Translations under genes and position numbers: made by a program
Notes under the pieces: generated by a model
Told to the model about the DNA's origin: nothing
The model's input: only the letters and a program-made list of their open reading frames with translations
Databases searched by the model: none
Assembly: GCA_016789035.1 (NCBI GenBank)
Contig: JAEUSC010000056.1
Span: 1-5,783, forward strand
DNA: 5,783 nt
Origin: Candidatus Omnitrophota bacterium
GTDB taxonomy: Bacteria > Omnitrophota > Gorgyraeia > Zapsychrales > Fredricksoniimonadaceae
Direction: 5' to 3'
In this document: positions 1 through 5,667 of the stretch, one piece after another
Position numbering within the stretch: position 1 is the stretch's first letter
Layout of the letters: each line of letters starts with the position of its first letter

Positions 1-936
1 AATTTCGACTTCATGCGCCGGCGGAAATTTCTCCATGTATTCGCCGTAAACCGTCAGTGACACATCTTTGCGGGAACTCAACGTGTTCAAACAATAAGCC
101 AAGGCCATGTCGCCGAACTTATGGTGATGACCATAAGTTTCTCCGTCCGTCGCCATATGAACAAGTTGAGCGCCGTGATGATGAGAGGAAAAAGCCTTGG
201 TCAGACGGTCGGCAAAAATTTCGCCGTTATTGAGCAACCCTTCAAAAGCAATCCCCTGAGAAATCGGACCGTCGTAAAAGAAAAGAACGATGTTTCGTCC
301 CGAAGGAAGCTTGCACAAATAAGCCATCTTCGGGTCAACCTTTTGATCGCCAACGTTTGTCCACGTCGCTCCTTCTTTAATTTCCCTGACGCGTTTGGCC
401 TGCCGCGGAGCAAGAATCGTAAATTTAATTCCCATCTCTGCCATCAGATCCAGCGACTCAATATCAACAGCAGTCTCGGCGAGCCACATCCCTTCCGGCC
501 GCCGGTGAAAACGGTATTCAAAATCTTTAATGCCCCAATAAATCTGCGTGCGTTTGTCACGGCTGTTGGCCAGGGGCATAATAATATGATTAAAAACCTG
601 GGCCAGAGCGCTGCCATGACCGGAATAGATCGTTTGGCTTAACTGGTCCGCGTCAAGGACCGCGCGATACACATCAGGATTTTTTCTCTCCATCCAAGAC
701 AGCAGCGTCGGACCAAAGTTAAAGCTGATCTTCGAGTAATTATTGACGATATCAATGATGAACTGATTGTTGTCTAAAATGCGCGCCGCGCCGTTACGGG
801 CATAACTTTCCGCGGTGACGCGTTCATTCCAATCATGATAGGGATATGCAGAATCCTGAACTTCAACCTCATCCAGCCAAGGGTTTTCACGGGGAGGCTG
901 GTAAAAATGACCGTGGATGCAGACGTATTTGTTCAA
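1..936 (-). CDS. GH57 family glucan-active glycoside hydrolase (DUF3536 type), N-terminal part
   Basis: Partial: 312 residues are visible and the C-terminus lies beyond the left edge. The frame is open from a TTG start at 936. The N-terminus carries HGHFYQPPRENPW (residues 8-20), the first conserved region of this GH57 branch. Next come GHGSALAQVFNHIIMPLA (106-123), MWLAET (150-155) and DGETYGHHH (264-272). By family pattern, E154 in WLAE is the likely nucleophile, and D264 is the likely acid/base because its motif resembles the DxELFGH motif of GH57 branching enzymes. Family members usually act on alpha-glucans as amylases, transferases or branching enzymes in the cytoplasm. No signal peptide is visible. 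The exact activity cannot be read from the sequence. Relatives, as I recall, run to about 800 residues, so more than half is probably missing here. The gene lies 57 bases downstream of the winged-helix gene and probably shares its transcript with glgB. Family call is firm, activity open. Confidence 0.93.
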   Translation of the reverse strand, partial: MNKYVCIHGHFYQPPRENPWLDEVEVQDSAYPYHDWNERVTAESYARNGAARILDNNQFIIDIVNNYSKISFNFGPTLLSWMERKNPDVYRAVLDADQLSQTIYSGHGSALAQVFNHIIMPLANSRDKRTQIYWGIKDFEYRFHRRPEGMWLAETAVDIESLDLMAEMGIKFTILAPRQAKRVREIKEGATWTNVGDQKVDPKMAYLCKLPSGRNIVLFFYDGPISQGIAFEGLLNNGEIFADRLTKAFSSHHHGAQLVHMATDGETYGHHHKFGDMALAYCLNTLSSRKDVSLTVYGEYMEKFPPAHEVEI

Positions 937-943
937 AGAAAAA

Positions 944-947
944 CTCC
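944..947 (-). promoter_or_regulatory. Ribosome binding site fixing the TTG start of the GH57 gene
   Basis: GGAG on the minus strand lies 7 bases before the TTG codon at 936-934. No ATG lies nearby in frame ahead of the conserved HGHFYQPP motif, and the family normally begins just before this motif. Spacing and homology together support the TTG start, which is a weaker initiation codon than the ATG of its neighbours. Confidence 0.75.
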
Positions 948-993
948 GGATTATTAAGAAGGTCCTGGAAGGAATAAAGGCCGCATAAGAAAA

Positions 994-1302
994 TCACCGG
1001 CTCTTTAGTTTATTTTTTGCACGGCCTTGTTGTTTTTGGACTTCTAGCTCTGTAGGAAGCGAACCCATTTTATAAATCAGATCGTTAAACGCGCCAACTT
1101 CACGCTCGACCAAACTCACAAACGTCCGGCGGCTTCGGATCGTGTAGTTGATTTTGTCTTCGCGGGCGAGCCATCCTAAGGCCTGCAAAACAACCGTATT
1201 ATTTTCCCGTAAAAGCCGCGGCAGCTGGGCCACATTGGTCTCCCCATTCTGCCCAAGAAAACGCCATGTCTTTCCTGCGGTTTCTATAACCTTCTCTTTC
1301 AT
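994..1302 (-). CDS. Winged helix-turn-helix protein, DUF2582 type
   Basis: A 102-residue protein. Residues 1-66 match my memory of the DUF2582 winged-helix family: a start like MKEKVIETAGKTW, a helix-turn-helix core with LPRLLRENNTVVLQALGWLAREDKI (about 27-51), and a wing of short strands (YTIRSRRTFVSLV, 53-65). The usual family member ends near there. This one has about 35 extra residues ending in a lysine- and arginine-rich tail (QKQQGRAKNKLKSR), which could add nonspecific nucleic acid contact. A GGGAGG site 4 bases before the ATG supports the start. It sits 60 bases after glgB and 57 bases before the GH57 gene, in the same direction. The fold suggests DNA binding or protein contact. No target is known, and a role in regulating glucan genes is inferred only from position. 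Confidence 0.85.
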   Translation of the reverse strand: MKEKVIETAGKTWRFLGQNGETNVAQLPRLLRENNTVVLQALGWLAREDKINYTIRSRRTFVSLVEREVGAFNDLIYKMGSLPTELEVQKQQGRAKNKLKSR

Positions 1303-1342
1303 TGTTCCTCCCTTAAATCAGTTGAATGTTGTTTGTCCCATA

Positions 1343-1355
1343 GGCGATGCTCGCC
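1343..1355 (-). other. Small hairpin between glgB and the winged-helix gene
   Basis: GGCGA, a 3-base loop and TCGCC form a perfect 5-bp stem, starting 7 bases after the glgB stop codon. On the minus strand it is not followed by a T run, so it is unlikely to stop transcription of the glgB unit. It could stabilise the 3' end of glgB or mark a processing site. On the plus strand it is followed by AATTTTT, but no plus-strand gene feeds into it. Confidence 0.35.
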
Positions 1356-1362
1356 AATTTTT

Positions 1363-3324
1363 CTATTCTCTCTTCAAATACATAACACTGAGCGGCGGGA
1401 CCGTCAAAGAAATGGACTGAGACCTGCCGTGAAAGCCAACATTTTCTGCGTCCTTACGACCCAAATTACCGTGACCACTGCCGCCGTAATAAACCGAATC
1501 ACTGTTAAAAATCTCACACCAGACGCCGCCTTCAGGAACACCCACCCGGTAGTTGTGATGCGTGGCCGGTGTAAAATTACAGACAACAATAACCTTTTCA
1601 TCCAGCCCGATGCCCTTACGAATAAAACTGATTACACCTTGCGTATAATCATTTAAATCAATCCACTCAAAACCGTGCGAGCTGAAATCCTTTTGAAACA
1701 AGGCCTTCTCCCGACGGTAAATCTTATTCAGATCGGATACAAGCTTAAAAATTCCGTTATGACGGTCGTACTGCAACAGGTGCCAATCGATGCTCTTGTT
1801 ATGGTTCCATTCATCCCACTGGCCGAATTCCTGTCCCATAAAAAGAAGCTTCTTTCCGGGATGGGCATACATGTACGACAGCAAAAGACGTAGGTTAGCA
1901 AATTTCTGCCAATCGTCCCCCGGCATTTTGGAAACCAGAGATTTCTTGCCGTGGACAACCTCATCATGCGACAGCGAAAGCACAAAGTTTTCCGTGAAGG
2001 AATACATAAAACTAAAGGTCAGATCATTATGATGATATTTCCGATAAATGGGGTCTTTGGAGATATAAAGCAATGTGTCGTGCATCCAGCCCATGTTCCA
2101 CTTCATGCCAAAACCTAGACCGCCGAGATGAACCGGCCGAGACACACCGGACCAGGCCGTGGATTCCTCAGCAATCATTTGCACGTCGGGATAATATTGA
2201 TACACCGCTTCATTGAGTTTCTTAAGGAAATTGATCGCATCGATATTTTCGCGGCCGCCGTATTCGTTGGGAATCCATTCGCCATGCTTACGCGAATAAT
2301 CCAAATACAACATGGAGGCCACGGCATCCACGCGTAGCCCGTCGACATGGAATTTCTCAAACCAGAAAAGAGCGCTGGAAATCAGAAACTCTCTGACCTC
2401 AATGCGGCCATAATTAAAAATATAACTGCTCCAGTCGGGATGAAAACCTTTGCGCGGATCGGCGTGCTCATACAGGTGGGTTCCGTCAAAATACGCCAAC
2501 CCCACTTCATCGCCTGGAAAATGTGAAGGCACCCAATCTAAAATGACACCGATGTCATTTTGATGCAGCACATCAATCAAATACATCAGATCCTGCGGCG
2601 TTCCAAACCGGCTCGTAGGAGAAAAATATCCGACGCCCTGATAACCCCACGATCCGTCAAAAGGATATTCCATGACCGGCATAAATTCCACATGGGTAAA
2701 ACCCGAGGACTGGATATATTCAACCAGGGGCTTAGCCAATTCGCGGTAGGTCAATGAACGGTTGTCATCTTCCATCTTCCGACGCCATGATCCTAAATGA
2801 AGCTCATAAATGGAAATCGGCGCCTGCAGGGAATTATGAAAACGACGGTGGGTCATCCATTCACTGTCCTGCCATTGATAGTTGGTATCCCAAACAATGG
2901 AGGCGGTTTTCGGTGCCACCTCGTTAAAGAACCCGACAGGGTCTTTTTTCTCGACGTGAAAATTGTGTTCTTTAGAAACGATAAAATATTTATAAATCTC
3001 GCCCTTTAAAATCCCGGGAATAAACCCTTCCCAAATGCCGGAACCGTCCCACCGGACTGCAAGCGCGTGACTGTCTCGGTTCCAGCTGTTAAAGTTACCG
3101 ACCACCGAAACCTTTAATGCATTGGGGACCCAAACGGCAAAATAAGTCCCTTCCACTCCATCGATAATCATGGCATGGGCGCCCAGCTTGTCATACAGCC
3201 GAAAGTGGGTTCCTTCCTTGAAAAGATAAATGTCGTGATCCGTGAACAATGACTGATCGTAACGGATTTTTAAAGATGCTGGAATGGGATTTCGAATTGT
3301 CATTTTATTGTATTGTTCGTTCAT
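1363..3324 (-). CDS. glgB: 1,4-alpha-glucan (glycogen) branching enzyme GlgB
   Basis: A complete 653-residue GH13 branching enzyme. It cuts alpha-1,4-glucan chains and rejoins the pieces as alpha-1,6 branches during glycogen synthesis in the cytoplasm. A CBM48 domain (about residues 38-125) precedes the catalytic barrel (about 170-540) and a C-terminal beta domain (about 555-651). All GH13 signature regions are present: DWVPSHF (263-269), GLRVDAVAS with nucleophile D333, IAEEST with acid/base E386, and LSHDEV with D454. Residues were assigned by matching the E. coli motif pattern. At 653 residues it lacks the extra N-terminal domain of the roughly 730-residue E. coli type and resembles the shorter class. 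The first ATG is preferred: AGGA lies 10 bases upstream, and the next ATG (residue 8) has no such site. glgA and glgC are not in the window. A strong promoter lies upstream at 3424-3452. Confidence 0.98.
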   Translation of the reverse strand: MNEQYNKMTIRNPIPASLKIRYDQSLFTDHDIYLFKEGTHFRLYDKLGAHAMIIDGVEGTYFAVWVPNALKVSVVGNFNSWNRDSHALAVRWDGSGIWEGFIPGILKGEIYKYFIVSKEHNFHVEKKDPVGFFNEVAPKTASIVWDTNYQWQDSEWMTHRRFHNSLQAPISIYELHLGSWRRKMEDDNRSLTYRELAKPLVEYIQSSGFTHVEFMPVMEYPFDGSWGYQGVGYFSPTSRFGTPQDLMYLIDVLHQNDIGVILDWVPSHFPGDEVGLAYFDGTHLYEHADPRKGFHPDWSSYIFNYGRIEVREFLISSALFWFEKFHVDGLRVDAVASMLYLDYSRKHGEWIPNEYGGRENIDAINFLKKLNEAVYQYYPDVQMIAEESTAWSGVSRPVHLGGLGFGMKWNMGWMHDTLLYISKDPIYRKYHHNDLTFSFMYSFTENFVLSLSHDEVVHGKKSLVSKMPGDDWQKFANLRLLLSYMYAHPGKKLLFMGQEFGQWDEWNHNKSIDWHLLQYDRHNGIFKLVSDLNKIYRREKALFQKDFSSHGFEWIDLNDYTQGVISFIRKGIGLDEKVIVVCNFTPATHHNYRVGVPEGGVWCEIFNSDSVYYGGSGHGNLGRKDAENVGFHGRSQSISLTVPPLSVMYLKRE

Positions 3325-3338
3325 AGGACGGCTTTCCT
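3325..3338 (-). promoter_or_regulatory. glgB ribosome binding site with a possible SD-masking hairpin
   Basis: On the minus strand AGGA (3338-3335) is followed by AAGCCG and then TCCT directly before the ATG. AGGA and TCCT are complementary, so the binding site can fold into a 4-bp stem with a 6-base loop ending at the start codon. The stem is weak, and the spacing of 10 bases is slightly long. It is the only plausible Shine-Dalgarno site for glgB. Confidence 0.45.
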
Positions 3339-3423
3339 TTATTTGGGAGTTGATTACTCGTACTCACGCCATATGAACAATGATCATCGCTTGACTATCA
3401 GTCTCTCTTTATTACACGCTGGT

Positions 3424-3452
3424 ATTATATCGATCGAAAAATGCCCTCGCAA
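3424..3452 (-). promoter_or_regulatory. Sigma-70-type promoter for glgB and downstream genes
   Basis: The -35 box TTGCGA (3452-3447) is separated by exactly 17 bases from a perfect -10 box TATAAT (3429-3424). Upstream, about 3455-3490 is very rich in A and T with T tracts, as expected of an UP element. The palindrome TCGATCGA (3430-3437) sits in the spacer next to the -10 box. Transcription would start near 3417, giving a leader of roughly 90 bases before glgB. The promoter probably also drives the winged-helix and GH57 genes, since no better one is seen in their short gaps. Confidence 0.75.
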
Positions 3453-3490
3453 ACGATTTGTTAAATAATTATTAGAAAAAAACTAAAAAT

Positions 3491-3601
3491 ACAACTTCTA
3501 AACGGCACTGATCCGTCGGGAATATCACAGATCACGGAAACACACGCTTGAACGGGATCAGAACGTCTTTTGTCAGCTGCAAACACAAGCGTCCAAGCCC
3601 C
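3491..3601 (-). other. Intergenic stretch between the UPF0316 gene and the glgB promoter
   Basis: No ORF is supported here. Several short inverted repeats occur: ACGCTTG (3544-3550) with CAAGCGT (3586-3592), CTGATCC (3508-3514) with GGATCAG (3555-3561), and ACGG (3502-3505) with CCGT (3513-3516). The last, read on the minus strand, is followed after about a dozen bases by a T-rich run at 3470-3490. It could be a poor intrinsic terminator for the upstream unit. No strong GC stem with an adjacent T run is present, so where that transcript ends is unclear. Confidence 0.3.
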
Positions 3602-4180
3602 TCACTTACCCGTCATAAAACTAGAAAACCCTCGGGACCGTAGAGGAAAGACACCCCCGTCACTCACGGTCTTGACGTCTTCCACGGAGTAAAACGCCTT
3701 AGGATTAAACCGTTTAATCATCTCAATAACCTTATCGTGCTGACATCGTTTCACAATCATAAAAATGATATTCACTTTTCCAGTTGCGCCTTGCGCATCC
3801 AAACAGGTGACCCCGTAACCCTGCATCTTTAAATGCTCAAACAGTTCAGTGGCGTCCTTACGAGTAATCACCCGGATCACCTCCAATCCAACAGCCAGCT
3901 TTTCTTCAATGATCATTCCCACAAAATTGCCCGTGGCAAACCCGGCGGCAAATGCAATGCACGTCACAACATTATTCATCCCCAAAAGAACCTGCCTTAC
4001 CGCCAACACCCAAATCATCACCTCTACAAATCCTAAGAGGGGCACCAGATATTTTCGGCCCCGGGCCAAAAGAAGAATACGAATTGTGCCGATTGTCACA
4101 TCGCAAATGCGCGCCAGAAAAATAAGCAGCGGCAAAACAATCATCTGATAAGTCGAAGAATCCATAAACGCAGCATTCAT
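3602..4180 (-). CDS. UPF0316 family membrane protein with C-terminal DUF2179 domain
   Basis: A 192-residue protein. Three hydrophobic segments (about residues 11-31, 44-63 and 70-90) are separated by a short basic loop (LLLARGRKY). A soluble domain of about 70 residues follows (about 98-168), with the DUF2179 pattern: VIRVITRKDATELFEHLKMQGYGVT and later VNIIFMIVKR. The early motif FLARICDVTIGTIRI is typical of UPF0316. The positive-inside rule suggests that the soluble domain faces the cytoplasm. The family's function is unknown to me; DUF2179 domains also end YitT-type membrane proteins. The start ATG lies one base after the stop of the PurD-like gene, with AGGTG just upstream inside that gene's last codons, so translation is probably coupled. 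A second ATG at residue 6 is possible but has no better ribosome site. The tail after residue 170 is polar and lacks clear features. Confidence 0.88.
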   Translation of the reverse strand: MNAAFMDSSTYQMIVLPLLIFLARICDVTIGTIRILLLARGRKYLVPLLGFVEVMIWVLAVRQVLLGMNNVVTCIAFAAGFATGNFVGMIIEEKLAVGLEVIRVITRKDATELFEHLKMQGYGVTCLDAQGATGKVNIIFMIVKRCQHDKVIEMIKRFNPKAFYSVEDVKTVSDGGVFPLRSRGFSSFMTGK

Positions 4181-4181
4181 T

Positions 4182-5474
4182 TCACACCTGCCTTAAATAA
4201 CCCCACGTATGCAGCTTGTCGCTGTCCTCGTACCACCGGTCTCCGATGTCGTTACGAAAATACATATTGGGAATCATAATATTGGAAATGCGGTTGTAAA
4301 CCTGCGTCTGGGCCTGTTTCATTGTCGGGGCCGTCCCCACCACAATCAGCGCCACACCCGAATTGCCCGCCACCAGCCATTCGCCCTGGTGCTCTTTAAT
4401 ATCGCCGATATGAATACCATCCAAGTTTGGCTTCTTAAACAAAATGACACCGTTTTTAGAATAGGCTTCAAATGTTTGCGGGTCATTGAATGGATACGGC
4501 GGCACCAGAATCCTGACGCCGATCTGAAAACCTTTTTTATATTTAAACTCCTTAAGTTCCCCGCTGGCCAGCCCCTCGAGAAATTCACTCATAGGCATCT
4601 GGATGCCTTCTTGCTGGATGCTGATCGTGGGGTAACCAAAGCGGGCCGTAAATTCCAAAGGATAAATGCCGCTGGCATTCACAATACAGTTCAAATCAAT
4701 GTAGCCGATGTAACCTTCCTGTTTTAACTTCGGTTCCATTTTCCTGAGCGTTTCATTAAAAATCTGATTGGGACCGCTCCAGTACATCGTGGTTCCCATT
4801 TCACCGGTCGACGGACCCACATCGCCGGAGAAAAGCCGCTTGTGCTCGAAATTGATGTTGACAGGATAAACAAATTCACGCCCGTTAAAAAAGGCGCCGA
4901 CGGCGACTTCGACGCCTGCGACTTTACGCTGCAACTGAAATTCTTTGATCTCTTTGGACCAAGACTTTTTATAGGCCTCGAGCACCTGAATGACATCAAC
5001 ACCATCTTCCTCCTCCCCCACAAACAAGAGACGCTTAATGTTCTGCGCCTCCCCGCTGGGCTTAATGACATACCGCGCCGGATTTTTTTTCACATAGTCA
5101 ATCGCCGCGTCAAACGACGTAAAATCGGCAAACGGAATGATGTCGACACCGGCTTTTTTTAATTCTTCCTGGCCGAAGCTTCGGTCGTCCTCCAGCATGT
5201 CGGTATATTCCGTGCCGCCGACCACCCGCTTTCCTTTCTTGCGCAACTCCGCCGCCTTTTTTCCCTGACCCAAAACATCGTCAAATACAATGACATCGGC
5301 CCAGTCGACTTCCTCTTTCCAGTCATCGGTTTTAGGAACAAAGCCGTCGGCAATGTCACGGATGCTTTTATCATGAATGTAATATTTGACGTCATGCCCT
5401 TCTTTGACCACCTGCCAGGCAATATCGTTAATCAATGCATCAAGAGAAACAAAAAGAAATTTTTTCTTAGGCAT
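4182..5474 (-). CDS. PurD-like ATP-grasp ligase (phosphoribosylamine-glycine ligase homologue)
   Basis: 430 residues from the preferred ATG at 5474. An N-terminal Rossmann-like part (about 1-95) precedes an ATP-grasp core. The core shows VIKPSGEAQN (136-145), LQRKVAGVEVAVGAFF (181-196), GPSTGEMGT (220-228, compare GPNTGGMGA of PurD) and PLEFTARFGYP (272-282), where E274 is a likely metal ligand. True PurD joins glycine to phosphoribosylamine in purine synthesis and carries a GGREHA loop near its N-terminus. Here the equivalent place reads SLDALINDIAW, so the loop is absent. ATP-dependent carboxylate-amine ligation is likely, while the substrate is uncertain. Databases often name such proteins PurD. 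No other purine gene is in the window. The in-frame ATG at 5498 would add 8 residues (MSGEYEVR) but has no ribosome site, whereas the chosen ATG has a strong one. It is the first gene of a unit with the UPF0316 gene. Confidence 0.85.
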   Translation of the reverse strand: MPKKKFLFVSLDALINDIAWQVVKEGHDVKYYIHDKSIRDIADGFVPKTDDWKEEVDWADVIVFDDVLGQGKKAAELRKKGKRVVGGTEYTDMLEDDRSFGQEELKKAGVDIIPFADFTSFDAAIDYVKKNPARYVIKPSGEAQNIKRLLFVGEEEDGVDVIQVLEAYKKSWSKEIKEFQLQRKVAGVEVAVGAFFNGREFVYPVNINFEHKRLFSGDVGPSTGEMGTTMYWSGPNQIFNETLRKMEPKLKQEGYIGYIDLNCIVNASGIYPLEFTARFGYPTISIQQEGIQMPMSEFLEGLASGELKEFKYKKGFQIGVRILVPPYPFNDPQTFEAYSKNGVILFKKPNLDGIHIGDIKEHQGEWLVAGNSGVALIVVGTAPTMKQAQTQVYNRISNIMIPNMYFRNDIGDRWYEDSDKLHTWGYLRQV

Positions 5475-5478
5475 TCTT

Positions 5479-5483
5479 ACCTC
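5479..5483 (-). promoter_or_regulatory. Ribosome binding site deciding the PurD-like start
   Basis: GAGGT lies 4 bases before the ATG at 5474. The upstream in-frame ATG at 5498 is preceded by CGGTCCAA, which has no match to a Shine-Dalgarno site. The residues just after 5474 (PKKKFLFVS) match the usual start of the family, which supports the shorter protein. Confidence 0.75.
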
Positions 5484-5501
5484 GTATTCGCCGCTCATTT
5501 G

Positions 5502-5533
5502 GACCGCGTGAGTTACGGTCTACCGCCAGACCG
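5502..5533 (-). promoter_or_regulatory. Alternative hairpins in the leader of the PurD-like transcript
   Basis: In minus-strand RNA, CGGUCU (5533-5528) and AGACCG (5521-5516) form a perfect 6-bp stem with a 6-base loop. The second arm can instead pair, as GACCG (5520-5516), with CGGUC (5506-5502) across a 9-base loop. The two folds exclude each other, the arrangement seen in leader switches. Neither directly covers the GAGGT ribosome site, though the second covers the area just before the unused upstream ATG. No known riboswitch class is recognised. Confidence 0.35.
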
Positions 5534-5578
5534 GCTGCTTACAATGACACTGTCAAAAGAGATCAAAACCTGCACGAT

Positions 5579-5617
5579 AAAGCAAACAGTTATATTATAA
5601 TCGTCGTCGTTTGCTTT
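5579..5617. repeat. Perfect 9-bp inverted repeat in the divergent control region
   Basis: AAAGCAAAC (5579-5587) and GTTTGCTTT (5609-5617) are exact reverse complements with 21 bases between them. Their centres are 30 bp apart, about three helical turns, so a dimeric or tetrameric protein could meet both arms on one face of the DNA. The arms frame the symmetric ATTATAAT that supplies the minus-strand -10 box. An operator for the PurD-like unit, and perhaps for the divergent kinase, is the favoured reading. Read on the plus strand the second arm runs into TTTTTA, so a weak AT-rich terminator is an alternative, though no plus-strand gene precedes it. Confidence 0.55.
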
Positions 5618-5622
5618 TTATA
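5594..5622 (-). promoter_or_regulatory. Candidate promoter of the PurD-like/UPF0316 unit
   Basis: A perfect -10 box TATAAT lies at 5599-5594 on the minus strand. At 17 bases spacing the -35 position reads TATAAA (5622-5617), a poor match to TTGACA, so the promoter may need an activator. Start near 5587 would give a leader of about 110 bases. A perfect TTGACA occurs lower in the leader (5556-5551) but has no -10 box at the right distance. Confidence 0.5.
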
Positions 5623-5631
5623 GAATTTATC

Positions 5632-5661
5632 CTGATTTTTTCAAAAAAAATAGTATATAAT
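5632..5661 (+). promoter_or_regulatory. Candidate promoter of the ROK kinase gene
   Basis: TATAAT at 5656-5661 is a perfect -10 box. The best -35 candidate is CTGATT (5632-5637) with an 18-base spacer, a weak match, and an A run lies in the spacer. Transcription starting 7 bases after the -10 box would fall on or beside the A of the ATG at 5668, which would make the mRNA leaderless. No Shine-Dalgarno site is present before this ATG. Confidence 0.55.
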
Positions 5662-5667
5662 TACGCC

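Noticed and set aside
121..642. Plus-strand open frame of 173 codons
   Set aside because: It lies wholly antisense to the GH57 gene, whose frame carries several conserved motifs. The plus-strand product has no recognisable domain.
1333..1656. Plus-strand open frame of 107 codons over the glgB 3' end
   Set aside because: It is antisense to the conserved C-terminal domain of GlgB and has no ribosome site or domain.
3502..3516. ACGG/CCGT stem followed by T-rich sequence as a terminator of the PurD-like/UPF0316 unit
   Set aside because: The stem is only 4 bp and the T run is about a dozen bases away. I mention it in the intergenic entry but do not call a terminator.
4209..4727. Plus-strand open frame of 172 codons
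   Set aside because: It is antisense to the PurD-like ATP-grasp core. Its long open length follows from codon bias in the real gene.
5475..5498. Eight-residue N-terminal extension of the PurD-like protein (ATG at 5498)
   Set aside because: There is no ribosome site before 5498, while GAGGT lies 4 bases before the ATG at 5474. The family begins at the latter.
5551..5556. Perfect TTGACA on the minus strand as a -35 box
   Set aside because: The sequence 16-18 bases downstream is GC-rich (CGGTCT) and has no -10 box.
5373..5600. Plus-strand open frame of 75 codons reaching into the divergent control region
   Set aside because: It has no ribosome site, its product is not family-like, and it covers the PurD-like start and the leader hairpins. 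A shadow is the simpler reading.
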